64,000 nt of DNA from Gigantopelta aegis (GCF_016097555.1 NC_054704.1:72997827-73061826), one strand, 5' to 3'. Shown: positions 38,991-50,644, counted from the first letter of the stretch. The notes: generated by a model from the sequence alone, not told the origin. A program made the numbers and translations.

Positions 38991-40193
38991 AGGTAGGGTC
39001 AACTCAAACAAGAGCCTTATGTGTTGGAAAGATGCATACCCGGACCACCAACACATACTGACACTTTAGCAAATGAAAAACGCGTAATTTTAGAGTTAAT
39101 AAAAAAACATGATTATTCCTGCTAACTGGGGGCAGCCATTTTGTTTTGTTTTTGTGACGTCCGGTGGGATAGCTTGTGGCGAAGTGATGTCAGCTCCTGA
39201 CCATCTCCTGTATGTACAATGTAAACAAAAGCAGTAATTTTCGACACGGCGCTTCTCTTTGATCAACCTGACTTGTAAAACAGCATAAATGACGTAATAA
39301 TATAATAAACTATTTAACTAAATATATTTCAAGTTGCATTAACGGAACAAAATTGGGTTATAGTATTTTTCTCTCGATAATCCAAAGGAAAAATGTACAC
39401 TATTAGGCCTATTGATATGCTACGTTGGAGCAAAAATGACAACCCACGATACCCAAGTGATAATTTTCTTTTCTTTGGGACTACATAATTGGTCAGTTCT
39501 GTGGTTTTAGATGGAAACGTCTACTTAATAGTTTTACAGAACTATTTACAGTAATAAACCATGTCCATTACCATTTTAGGGGTAACAGGTAATATTCCAC
39601 AATACCAGTATGTATTTTTGTGTCTAGACAGTGTCAATTAATTCGCTCGTCTGGTTACCAATCAAGTACACACCTGCCAATCAGGAATCACGGATAGAAG
39701 CAACTAACAGCATAGACCAATTAACTAAGAAAACACTCCATGTATCATTTTAGTACATAGGTTAATGCATGGACAAAACATGGTTAATTATTTCAACACT
39801 ATAACAATGGTATTTTATTTTGTATTAAAAAATAATATATATGTAGTGCTGGATATACTTATTGCTGGCTTACTGGGAGGTGTATTATTACAGAACATTG
39901 CAATGTATGACTACATGTATTTATCATCCAGCAAAAACCAGGTAAATTGTGTTTCTCTAGTTCTAAGGCTTATTCCTGACGTTACGCGTTAAGTATTACG
40001 TAACCACCAGCTCGCCAGAGGGCGTACTCACTGAGATGGTACAAAATGGCTGCGCCAGTTATATATAATAGCCGTCACATTTAACTGTTTTATTAATTAA
40101 CTATACGATTATACTTGTTGATATTAAGCAATAATGTGCATTATATATCGTTGAATATGCATACCAGGCCAAATGCCTTAATTGTCCCTTCCT
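38991..40193 (+). mobile_element. TTAA element family T3, intact copy
   Basis: 1,203 bp between TTAA at 38987-38990 and 40194-40197. Ends AGGTAGGGTCAACTCAAACA and complement AGGAAGGGACAATTAAGGCA share an AGGNAGGG start. No convincing ORF; the 75-codon frame at 39765-39992 is not conserved in the reverse copy. Non-autonomous, perhaps moved by a piggyBac-type transposase (inference from TTAA). Confidence 0.88.
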
Positions 40194-40197
40194 TTAA

Positions 40198-42995
40198 ACT
40201 AAGTTTTTATTATAACTTAAAGTTAACACCCGTAAGCACATACAAATATACTTTTATTGCCAATTTACTTATGTTTTAATGACGGATTTATTTGAAAAAA
40301 GAATTTTTGTAAGCCAGGACGTGACATTTGTTTTTTTGGTAATATTTCATTACTGTTATGTCAAATTTAAAAATTAGGTATCAGGACATCACATCTAAAA
40401 TATACTACATATGAAAATACTACTTTGCCTTCTTTCATATCATAATTAGTATATTAAATTATTTTTCAAAATATATAATGTCATGTCCTGGCTGATTTGA
40501 CATATAAAAGTTAGTTTTATTTAAAAGCTATTTTTCAGAAATAAAAATCCTTTTTAATCCTCCTCCTCCTCAATGTTCCAAGTATAAATAAAAGGTATAA
40601 TGATGACTGGTTGTATTAAATGATTAAAATAACCACCTCAAACTTTGAGCCAGGACGTGACATTCAAGATGGCAGGTTAAATTGAGTAAAGATTAAAAAT
40701 GTATTAAATCTCTCTATATAAAGAAATTGGCAAAACTGACTAGATAATGCACATGTACCTAAAAGAAATTACTTTTATTTTCGATATTTTTGCCCTCACC
40801 ATTAAGAATCAGAAACAGAGAAACTGGACATTCGGGGGAGCATGTTCGAATATTTAACGTGGATTTATGTAGATAAAAAAAATACTATTATCAATTAATT
40901 CTATGCTTATATGTTTTGACCAAACAATGAATTATTGATAATCCACCAATTTAAAGAATATTGTATTTATACCAAATGCTCCATTTTGTGAATCCAAACT
41001 GGTGTACACATACAATAAATATTGTGTCAAAGAATTCTTCAAGTAGAATGTTATGCTAAAATCTTAAGTTTATTCCTTGGCAGATACGGATATCCAAACA
41101 TGAATTAGAATATATAAACCAACATTTCTCCAGTGAAGGATGTAATTTGTAAAGATATATGTTGATCATAGAATCATTGAGGTGCCATTATAGCCAAATT
41201 GGTTCTGTTTTTGCCAACGAAAATGGTTCTGTTTTGGTAGTAGTGCCGTTTTAGCTTTCAGGAGCCTGTTTGAAGAATAGTTATCATTGTAATTTGTACA
41301 TACAATCATTATGATTCCGGTCGTTTCGTCATGAAACCATTTTGAACCCTGCATAGTTTCACCCTTTGTCCTGTTCACCCAGGGTTGGTTTGCCCTAAAT
41401 CTCATTTGCACCGAGTCGTTTCGGATATTAATGCTTTACCAGCTGTTTACTTTCTGTCAGCTGAAGCTGGCCAAAATCAACATACCATATTTGCCGTTTG
41501 AACCTCAGCTGGTTGAAGCTGGGCAAAATCATTGTATGTAGTGTATTTAATAAGAGAAACCACAGCACATCAATAGTATGCAGTGTTTATTGTTCATAAA
41601 TTAAATTATTAAAGTTGTGAATATATTGTCTGTATATTTTTAAGGCCTGCACATATTTTGTGCATATGTCTTGAGTAAATGATATTGGAAGTAAAGAAAA
41701 TTACAACATTATTTTTATCTGTAAATATAAACACCCTCAGAACAATAAAGCCTTGTTATATTGACTGCAATGTGTGAAATCTATAAAATCAATGGATATA
41801 GGATACATCAATGAATGAAAATTAGGGCAAAACGAAACATTGGGCAAAATGACTCAGTTAGAGATACGAATCAACCCTGGGCAAAACAACTCGGGTGAAC
41901 TAGTAATGAATACGGGCAAAACAACCTGTTACCACCATTATTACTTAAGCCAGGCCCTAATCTAGAATCAAAAAAGTAGGAGAAGTCGTCACTTCTCCCT
42001 TCCCAGATGAAAGGGGAGAAGTTAACATTAATCGGTACTTTTCGTAATGCTTCACCCATTTCAGCGTATAGTCGGAAAAATTCAGAATTTTACACTCAGT
42101 TCTAATCATAATATTTCGATATAAAATACTACTTTGAACAGGTAAAACAAATTAAACGAAAATTGTATGTTTCATTAAAAACATGCTATTATTAAATAGT
42201 TGATAATATGTCGTAATGTTAATTAGTATTTTCTGGCATTATTGACATGCATGTATTTCATGCTTACAGTTACAATAAACTGTGAACTTTAAAAATTTGT
42301 TTATTTAAGACATTTCAGAAAGTATATAATCGATATTTAACAACAAGAATTGAAAGTTCATCCTCTTGGGTTCTTTTTTTTATTCCATTCTTTGTCCTGC
42401 TTTTCAAAAACAAGATTCCTGTAAACCAACATAAAATTGGAGTGACCTTATTTCTTGAAGAGTGAAGTTAAAAATGGCAGTGGATAGCAACTTGAATATA
42501 TACATAGATTAGTGTGAAAAGAATCATGGATGGGACCTTTTTACATAGGCAGAAGAGTACACAAAATTAATGCTCAGCAGCTCACCGACTATGTTTTTTA
42601 AGTGGTTGTATGTACTTATTAATTTTAATTTATGACTGCTATGTGGATGTTAACATATAGATAAGTTGCCCAAAATTGTTCAAACCTGTTCTAATTCATA
42701 TTATAGATAACATTTACAATTAGAGCACCCATATTTGTCTTCATCTGATGGAGCTTTTGCTTGGTACAAGTGGCATGTACTGTGTCACAGTTATTGACAG
42801 CTGTGCGTTTTAATATTTAAGCTGTCACAAATCCTATTTAGAATCTCAAATAATAATTAATAATAAATAATTGATTATTAAATACATAATATTTAAGACA
42901 ATTAAGTAAATTTTATGTTTTATTTTGCATGGCCTAGATAACTTCTTTTTTTACAGCTAGGTTTTGTTTTATATCTTCTTATTTTTTTCTTGTAG
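40198..42995. other. AKAP17A 5' intron, unannotated
   Basis: 2.8 kb of AT-rich sequence. Loose repeats of GCCAGGACGTGACATT occur at 40315 and 40652, and of GGGCAAAACRA at 41825-41930. No element or exon recognised. Confidence 0.45.
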
Positions 42996-45900
42996 ACTTG
43001 TTTTTAATTTTGGAAGCCATGTCCACCACAACAGTCTGCGGTGATACTTCGGAAGCAGTAGAATTTTTCACCCCAGCAGGTCTCTGCTTGAAACCCATAG
43101 CCAAACTCAACGTCTGCGTTCAGCTTCCACAGTTGAAGGCCCCCGGGAAGACGATATCAAACTGGGAGGTGATGGAGAAAGTCAAGCACATGATCAGACC
43201 CGAGGAGTTCATCACACTGAAAATTGTGAAGAGCACGCTGGAGTTTATCCGCCTGGAGGGAGAGATCGAGAACAAGGGCAAGATTAAACTTCTGATCGCG
43301 AAGCTCGATGGCAAGACAATCAAGCTGTGTGGCTTCACCGAAAGTCTCAAAGTGCGGGCAGCCGAGGCGAAGATCAACTTCCCTTCCCGACACGACTGGG
43401 ATTCGTATTTCCGCGATGCCAAGAACATGAATGAAATGAAGTCCGGCGAGAGACCCGACACGATTCACCTGAAAGAGCTGCCCACTCGCTGGTTTGCCAG
43501 TCGCAAAGACAAGAAGAAGGACATTCCGAGCGAGCAGATTCTGCGGCGGGTGTTTGACGTGTTTGGTGAGGTCCGCTGTGTCGATATTCCTATGCTCGAC
43601 CCATACAGGAAGGAGATCATTGCGGCCTCCAAGCTGGGCACAATTCAGACGTTCAGTTACGGACAGGACTTGACGTTCGATGCTTTCGTGCAGTTCAAGG
43701 AGTACATCAGCTTCGTTAAGTCGATGGATGCCTTAAGAGGGATGAAACTCATGTACAAAGATGAGAAGGACGACAAGGCCTACACTACTAACATCAAGGT
43801 AAGCGCTGCTCCAGGCCTGGTGCTTATTAACCTTTAGACTACTGGATTAATTTTTAACAAAAACCACGTTGAGTGGGTACAAGTTTATAATTTTTACTCA
43901 CATATATTCACTTAAATGTTTGATAAATACATGAAATAAAGTTCATATATGAATTGGTAAGTATTATTTTCGTGTCTTTTTTTGTATTTTTTATTATTTT
44001 AGATCGGCTAATGGTGATTAAAATTAGGCAAAAAATCGAAAAAGTTGCGTTTACTTACGGGCATTTGTGGCCAGCTGTCCAGTATTTATGTCCATTATTC
44101 CCGATAACAGTGGTTTTCTGACCAGAATTTTTTTTTAAACCCGAACTACGATTCATATTGCAATATTTGGTAATTTTCGTTGTTGGTAAAACGATCAAAT
44201 TTATTATCAAATTAGCTGTTACAATCAGCTATCGATCCCTGAAAATTACCGCGACGTGCCGCCATTGTTGTAAAGCGAAAATACTTGCCGAAAACCACTT
44301 TTTGAACTCAAAATTTCAAGGTATTTTCAATTGAAAAAATCAAAACAAAAACCACCATTTTGAAAAAAAAATCTTTTTTCTTTAATTATATTTCCGTTTC
44401 CGGTGAGTGTCGTGTGCAAAACGGCGGGAAATATGAATTGGGGAATGCACTGTATACAGTGTACAGTATATCGACTGACGTGACGTCGGGCGAGATATCT
44501 CGCCTGCAGTAGTCAGAAGGTTAAACTTTTAAAATTCAGATCATCTTGTGACAACAATTTAGTGCAGATAATAAAGTAAAGACCTGATATGGATAAAAAT
44601 GTCATTGCAGATCAGTTTTGGAAACAACATTTTGTAGTTTCCTGCTACTTGCCATCGCGAATTTCAAGTGCTAACAGTTGTGTTGATAGTGTAGATGTTA
44701 GCAAATCGTATTTTAGATTTACGTGTATAATCATTATTATGTACTATTACTCAAATATATACAATTATCAGTATGCCTCTGTGTAAATATTGGGGCAGGA
44801 TGTAGCCCAGTGTTAAAGCGCTCGCTTGATGCACGTTTAGTTTGGGATCAATCCCCATCGGTGGGCCAATTGGGCTATTTCTCATTCCAGACTGGTATAT
44901 CAAAGGCCATGGTATGTGCTAACCTGTCTATGGGATGATCCATATAAAAAGATCCCTTGCTACTAATGGAAAAATGTAGCAGGTTTGCTTTCTGTGACTG
45001 TGTTAAAATGACCATATGTTTGATATGCAATAACCAATGATTAATAAATCAGTTTGCTTTAGTGGTGTCGTTGAACAAAACAAAACAAACTTCTTTGTAA
45101 ATATATCTATTATTATTCTGACTGAATAGTGTTTAATGTCCTTGGTTTAACTTCTTTAGGTTGACTTTGACAAGACAAAGCATTTGAGTGATAAAAATAT
45201 TCGAAAACGGCGTCTTGAGCGTGAAAAGTTGGAAGCACTTGAACGAGAAAGAGAAGAAAAAGCAAAGAAGCTTAAAGAAGAGGAAGAAAGGAAAAAGGAA
45301 GAAGACAGGTAGTTGTTTCTTACAAAATGCATTTCTCATATTTTTAAAAATGCACTTGCATCTGAGAAGTAACAGTTATGGAGTCGAGTTTTAGTCTATT
45401 TTTAGAGGGTATTCCACCATTTTAAAGTCACAGACACATGTTTCACTCAATTGTATCTTTATCCAAATGTGTTACATGTTTGTAGATTAACTAAACTTAG
45501 TGTTAATTTTCACGGGTCGAAACTAAGGTCTGTCCTTTTAAAGTTAAACGAAAATGAATGAAAGTTAGAAATGGGCTAGCTCTGGCACTCGCCAAATTCG
45601 CCAGTTTGCGAATTTTAGAAACAATTGGCAAATTTTATTTTCATTTGCCAAAATAATTTCATGTATTAATTTATATTTGGTTAAAATACAGTTTGGAAGT
45701 TTAATAGATAATTTGGCGAAATTTTCTGCCGACTCAGAGCTAGCCCTGTAGAAATATTCTTGCTTTAAAATAAACAAAAAGCTTGCATATATATTCTTCA
45801 ACCGAGTTATAGTTTTTAACTTGATTTCAAAATAAACAAGTTGTTGAATTGAGAAAAAGAAAAAAATATTTTGACTTAAAGTCTAGCTTTGATCTAATCA

Positions 45901-47906
45901 CATTTCATTCTTTAGATATTTTTGAGAGTATTTTCTTGAAACATAGCACCTTATTGTTTTAAAGTCATAGTTGGTGTATGTGACATGTCTGTAGGATCAA
46001 ACCTCCTGATGATTATCACAAGAATTACCATGTTTTCTGTCAAGACTTATAAAATAAATGTATTTTTAGCTTTGTGTGGCATCATCTCTTCAAGTTGTAA
46101 AAAGATTATTTGATATATGGAAGTAAACTATGAATTTAAAAAAACAAACATTTAATTTCCATTTTTAGTCATCTAGTATTCATAGTTTTGTCCTAATTCT
46201 GTAAGATATCTGTATGATTTAGAAATATGTTTATTTTGCTTTTGTTAAATGCTGCATAATTTTGCCTTTAGCTGAAGAAAAACTAAAGTTTGTTTTGTTT
46301 AATGACACATTAGAGCACATTGATTTATTAATCATTGTAGTCTTCTGAGAAAACCTGCTACATTTTTCCATTAGCAGCAAGTAATCTTTTATATGCACTT
46401 TTCCACAGATAGGACAGCACATACCACAGCCTGTCATATACCAGTCATTCAGCACTGACTGGAACAGGAGATCCAAGTTTTAATTTGTGTGACAAGCATT
46501 GTGTCCATTTTTTTATTTTTTTATTTTAGACAAAGAAAACTTGAAGAAGAGCGTGACAAGGAGAGAAAACGACAGGAGAAAATCCAGAGGAAAATTGACC
46601 GAAGGAAGGAGAGGGAAGCTATTAGACAGCAGAAAAGGCTGGAGAGAAAAAGAAGGGAAGAGGAAGAGAAGATTCGGTTGAAGATTGCCATGGAGGAGAG
46701 ACGACTGTTGGTAGCTCAGAGGAAGTTGGAATCACTGAGACTCCTGTCGGAACTCTTTAACAGGATAAAAGTTTGTGGCTTTCTTTATCAGCCTTTTCAA
46801 AATCATCTGTCGGGGTTTTTTTCCCCAGTTATTTAAATACTTTATACCAAGGATCAGTGGTGGGGAGTGTGGATAGTGGGTCGTATCTATTGCTTGTTCC
46901 CCAACTCAGGTTTAAAATGATTTAACAGTCAATTTATAGAGTTCCCCAACACTCCATTTGACTGTGATGCAGTTCAGTGTTATGTATTTGTAGTGGGTCA
47001 ATATTTGGTAGATCTATTGGATTGCTTAGTGGCATGTGATAGGTGGGTCACAAAGGGTTCTCGGAAAATTGTTTTATAATTGCTGGAACTTAAAAAATAT
47101 TATTCTGGTTTACATTAATTTAGTATGATGACTATTTGTCAGAATTGCAAGTACATCACTTAACACTTTGATATCTAATTATAATTGTTCAGAACATATC
47201 GCTGCTTTAAAGGAACAGACCCTAGTTTCAACCCGTGAAAATTAACACTTAAGTTTATTTAATCTACAAATTTGTAACACATTTGGATAAAGTTAAAATC
47301 GAGTGAAACACGAGTCTATGACTTTGAAATGGTGAAATACCTTCTAAAAATAGACTAAAACTCGACTCCATAACTGTTACTTCTCAGACGTTTGTGCATT
47401 TTTAAAAATATGATAAATGCATTTTGTGATATTAAAAACACCAGGATGGCCAAAAACACGGAAAAATCGGAAATTGATAATCTAAACCATAAAATCTAAG
47501 TGAAGTATGATTTCAGTTATCAAAAACGGCTATAATAGTAAAAAAAAAATGCCTTAGTGTTTAAAAACTAGGGTATGTCCCTTTAATATATAGAGATAAT
47601 ATTTGTGTATTTTAGGAAGATAAGTTAAAAGAAGATTTGGTGGAATGGGAAAAAGAGTTGGAACGAGAGAAGCTGCGGCAAATTGAATATGACCGGAAAC
47701 GAAAGCTTGAAGAGGAGATGCTAAAAGCAGAGGCCAAAAGGATGAAGAAGGAACAGCTGGCCCAGCAGGAGAAAGATCTGAGGGACAAAATCTTAAAGCA
47801 CATGAAGGAGAAGGAGGAGAAGGAACAGGAGACCCAGAGGGAGGAGCTGAGGAGGAAGCTGTCTGGGAAGAAGAAACTGAAGAGTGCGGTCATCATGAAA
47901 AGATGA
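42996..47906 (+). CDS. AKAP17A: A-kinase anchor protein 17A (AKAP17A), four coding exons
   Basis: Nuclear-speckle protein with an RRM-like fold that binds PKA and affects alternative splicing. Exons 43019-43798, 45160-45308, 46530-46770 and 47616-47906 join in phase to 486 residues. The first 260 match human AKAP17A closely: DTSEAVEFFTPAGLCLKPI, KTISNWEVMEKVKHMI, LDGKTIKLCGF, RHDWDSYFRDAKNMNEM, GERPDTIHLKELPTRWF, VDIPMLDPYR, ALRGMKLMY. Residues from about 261 form a highly charged E/K/R coiled coil with MEERRLLVAQRKLESLRLL, equivalent to human LEERKLLLAQRNLQSIRLI. The start at 43019 follows a TTTTCTTGTAG acceptor, so the upstream exon is non-coding and not located. Human AKAP17A has 695 residues with an Arg/Ser-rich tail; that tail is absent here. 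Divergent neighbour of RARS1. Confidence 0.96.
43019..43798 (+). CDS. AKAP17A: AKAP17A first coding exon
   Basis: Starts MSTTTVCGDTSEAVEFF (human MAAATIVHDTSEAVEL). The open frame extends seven codons upstream only through a non-ATG TTG just after the acceptor, so ATG 43019 is the real start. The donor is GTAAGC after NIK. GC-rich codon use contrasts with the AT-rich introns. Confidence 0.97.
43831..44520. mobile_element. TTAA element with CCTT ends (piggyBac-like MITE, family T4)
   Basis: TTAA (43827-43830) then CCTTTAGACTACTGGAT; right end CTGCAGTAGTCAGAAGG then TTAA (44521-44524). Inverted ends begin CCTT, as in many piggyBac elements. 690 bp, no ORF. It lies 32 bp after the AKAP17A exon donor. 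Confidence 0.85.
44793..45092 (+). mobile_element. SINE, head A with tail 2
   Basis: GGGGCAGGATGTAGCCCAGT, GGGATCAATCCCCATCGGTG, TATGTGCTAACCTGTCTATG and GTGGTGTCGTTGAACAAAAC. It lies in AKAP17A intron, 67 bp before the second coding exon. Confidence 0.88.
45160..45308 (+). CDS. AKAP17A: AKAP17A second coding exon
   Basis: Encodes VDFDKTKHLSDKNIRKRRLE..EEEERKKEEDR, equivalent to human VSFDSTKHLSDASIKKRQLE. Acceptor CTTCTTTAG, donor GTAGTT with the Arg codon split 2+1. Confidence 0.96.
45318..45537. mobile_element. Truncated T2 MITE touching an exon donor
   Basis: Colinear with the reverse of 47211-47370 (ACAAAATGCATTT, GAGAAGTAACAGTTATGGAG). Its right end CGAAACTAAGGTCTGTCCT precedes TTAA (45538-45541). 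The other half is gone, and the remnant begins 9 bp after AKAP17A exon 2. Confidence 0.75.
45572..45748. mobile_element. GGGCTAGCTCTG-ended MITE
   Basis: Ends TGGGCTAGCTCTG and complement CAGGGCTAGCTCTG; TAGAAA directly repeated on both sides (45566-45571, 45749-45754). 177 bp. Similar start and duplication length to the element at 15509. Confidence 0.8.
45755..46283. other. AKAP17A intron, AT-rich, no feature
   Basis: Nothing recognised. Confidence 0.45.
46284..46472 (-). mobile_element. SINE fragment, tail 2 plus core
   Basis: TTTAATGACACATTAGAGCA, ATCTTTTATATGCACTTTTC, CAGCACATACCACAGCC in reverse. It ends about 57 bp before AKAP17A exon 3. Confidence 0.8.
46530..46770 (+). CDS. AKAP17A: AKAP17A third coding exon
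   Basis: Encodes QRKLEEERDKERKRQEKIQR to MEERRLLVAQRKLESLRLLS and ELFNRIK. The donor is GTTTGT, chosen because ELFNRIK aligns with human ELLSRAK and restores phase 0 with exon 4. An uninterrupted reading past the donor to 46836 is intron. Confidence 0.94.
46771..47206. other. AKAP17A last intron, proximal part
   Basis: AT-rich; nothing recognised before the T2 MITE. Confidence 0.45.
47211..47582. mobile_element. T2 MITE, complete copy
   Basis: 372 bp between TTAA (47207-47210 and 47583-47586), ends AGGAACAGACCCTAGTTT and complement AGGGACATACCCTAGTTT. It lies about 30 bp upstream of AKAP17A exon 4, so it supplies the region where the branch point should be. Confidence 0.88.
47616..47906 (+). 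CDS. AKAP17A: AKAP17A last coding exon
   Basis: Encodes EDKLKEDLVEWEKELEREKL..LRDKILKHMKEKEEKEQETQ and ends KSAVIMKR, stop TGA. Acceptor TGTATTTTAG. Coiled coil throughout. No Arg/Ser-rich tail follows in this exon. Confidence 0.95.
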   Translation, partial: EDKLKEDLVEWEKELEREKLRQIEYDRKRKLEEEMLKAEAKRMKKEQLAQQEKDLRDKILKHMKEKEEKEQETQREELRRKLSGKKKLKSAVIMKR

Positions 47907-49076
47907 CTACGGAATGCACTGACTGATCTTTGGGATAAGTCAGCATGAAGTCGTGAAGAAGGTGCTGCTGGGAATTTAAAATATGTCAGTGTTAAGCATT
48001 GAATTGCAGATGATGCTTGCAGACATATGAGAAGTGTGTCAGTATAAAGCAGTGAATTGCTGAAGATGCTGAAGTTTGATGGTGCCAGAGTTTGAAATAC
48101 ATCAGGATCGAGCACCGGATTGTTGATGGTCCTGCAGACAGTTGTGAGGTGTCAGTGTAAAGCAGTGAATTGCTGAAGATGCTGAAGTCTGATAGTGACA
48201 AAGTTTGTGATACATCAGTATTGATTGTTGATGGTGCTGCAGATTTGAGATGTGTCAGAATATATTAATAAATTGCGGAACATGCTGAAATGTGATCCTG
48301 CCAAAATTTTAAATATGTTGAGCAATGAATTGCTAATGGTGCTGTGATCATTTTGAGAAACGTTGCAGGATAAAGATGCTGAAGAGTCCAATTAAAGCAA
48401 TGAATTGATGAAGAGATCCAAGTTTTAAATCGGTCGACATGTAAGAGGAATTTATGAAGAAGGTCAGAGTAAAGAGATTTTTCTTGAAAAGATTATGCTG
48501 AAATAACAAAATATGAATTGAAAAGATGATGCTGAAATAAGATATTGACTGCTAATGATACTACAGCAGTTCAAGTGAAATCATCATGAAAAAGTGATTT
48601 GATGGTGCATCACAATGGTGATAAAAAGATGGCTGATGGTGCATCACATTGGTCATGAAAAGATGACTTGATGGTGCATCACAATGATCATATAAAGATG
48701 ACTTGATGAAACATCACATTGGTCATGAAAAGATGACTTGATGAAGCATCACATTGGTGCTAAAAAGATTATTGATAGAGCATCTTATTGGCCATGAAAA
48801 GGTGACTTGATTATTTGTCCGGTGAAGTTTTACATTGGTCAAGAAAAGATACTGTGAGATTATTTGAGGCAATACTAAGGGACTGAAGTGCTTCTGTGAT
48901 ATGCAGTTAGGATACATAAAGATGTTGAGTGAGGTTGACACAATCAAAGTAACGGTACATAGTACCAATAATATGACACACAAAGGTCACAACAAATGTA
49001 TTGTCTGGTTAAGCAGCCTCATCTGGTTTCGACATGTTAAGAAAGTCTAATCTCGATCAGTATTGCCTGTAATAAA
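47907..49076 (+). other. AKAP17A 3' untranslated region with tandem repeats
   Basis: Two repetitive blocks: 47985-48270 (CAGTGTAAAGCAGTGAATTG and TGCTGAAG units, about 110-130 bp apart) and 48590-48850 (GATGACTTGATGGTGCATCACATTGGTCATGAAAA, about 36 bp, seven loose units). AATAAA at 49071-49076 is a plausible polyadenylation signal; others occur at about 48266 and 49482. The transcript end is inferred. Confidence 0.6.
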
Positions 49077-50214
49077 CTATTAGTATTGCCAGAAGACTTC
49101 CATTGGAAAGTTTTAAGAAGCAGTTTTTACCAAAGAACTTTCAATTTGAATTGTACTCATCTTGGAAATTTGTGTTATATAAAGTGACATTGAGAAATAT
49201 TTAGTTTTGTAATTTTTTTAATTTTTTTTATGAAGAAATTATAAGAAAATCGACAGTGTATTCCATTCATGATTAAGCATGGTAATAATGTGTACTTATA
49301 TATTATTTAATGATGACTAAATTAGTCACTATATTGTTTTAGATTGATATGCTTATTGGGAAAAATTAAAAGTCATTTGAGCTATACATAAAACTCTGTA
49401 GGGCTTTCCTACAGTGAACATTGTGATTCACTACACAAGTTTCAGAGATCACTACACAGTTTTAAAACAAACAGTTGTTACTAATAAATTTTCAGTTAAT
49501 TAGAAATTTTGGAAACAAGATGTTCCCTCTTCTATTGAAGAAATTATCAAAATAGCTGCTTCATTATTTATTTTTTTAAATACCTGCTGGGTATGCTTAA
49601 ATGTTTGACAAGCAATGTTTGGCTAACTGTTTATATAGCAGTTCAATTACATTTTTAGGGGTTGGTGGAGGCAAGCCTTTAAATAGATAACTTATTTTCA
49701 TACATAGGGCTTAATTCATAACGGTCTCTTAGGCTGTGCTAAACAACAAAGCATTATCTTTGTAAGTCTTTTAGAATTGCCATGCGAGATCGCAAAGTTG
49801 CGAGAGTTTAGTGAATTGGGCCCCAGGAGGGTATTAAATACAAATATTTTCAACATTTATTTGGTATAAAAATATATCCTCTTTGTTTTATATGCTACTC
49901 CAACTCCCCATTCTTGTTTTAAACATTTCTGGGACAGCTTTTCCTGTTCTAGCCCATATACATGTATTACATGACTTCAAAAGTAGTTGTTTTAGTTGGT
50001 TATATGGAGTTACTTCCCTTAAACAGTAATTCAAAATTGTAAGTACATTGTACTATGTATATGAAACATTCCATGAGTTTTTATTGAATTTCTGATGGAG
50101 ACCAACCTATGTCCATAATTATGTTTAAAAATAGGAATTTTATAACATTACTTTTGTTCACACCGTTTCTGAACCCGTGAATGTGATAAGTACATGTACT
50201 GGTATATTATTCTA
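49077..50214. other. Downstream of AKAP17A, no feature
   Basis: AT-rich; nothing recognised. Confidence 0.45.
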
Positions 50215-50399
50215 CAGTGTTCGAGATTAAGGTATCCTGATATCCCGGGGATACCAGAATTTAATTTTGGATACCAGACTTCAAGAACCCAGTATCCCAC
50301 CAGGATGCCATATAATCCTAAATTCTCAGGTGGGATACCAGATTTTAAAATGTTAGTATCCAACTGGGATACTGGCCAAAAATTTAATCTCGAACACTT
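50215..50399. mobile_element. CAGTGTTCGAGATTAA-ended MITE
   Basis: Left end CAGTGTTCGAGATTAA, right end TTAATCTCGAACACT. The interior has three GGGATACCAG-type words. ~185 bp; target duplication unclear (TTCTA on both sides at best). hAT-like by its ends, tentative. Confidence 0.78.
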
Positions 50400-50644
50400 C
50401 TATCACATAATATTTATTTTTTTATCTTGAAAAAAGATTTACAGTTTAAAAAATAATAATTTTAATACAGGGTTTCCCAAATAAAAAATAGATAATTTTA
50501 GAACTACGTGATTTATTATTCAGTGTGCTTGCCATTTGTGGCCTACATATTTTTTTCATGTATGAATCGGGATGAAAAACACTGATCAGAGAGCATGCAT
50601 TCTGAATGTTCCCTTTAACTCCAAGATGTCAGAAGTGTCCAGTG
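50400..50644. other. No feature
   Basis: AT-rich spacer; nothing recognised. Confidence 0.4.

Noticed and set aside
39765-39992. 75-codon ORF in the T3 element
   Set aside because: The reverse copy at 36723-37913 does not keep the same reading; no transposase motif.
42998-43018. Upstream start for AKAP17A giving seven extra residues
   Set aside because: The extension begins with TTG, right after a splice acceptor; ATG 43019 matches the human N-terminus.
46771-46836. Extension of AKAP17A exon 3 (VCGFLYQPF..)
   Set aside because: Follows a GT donor and is not similar to the family; exon 4 continues the coiled coil in phase.
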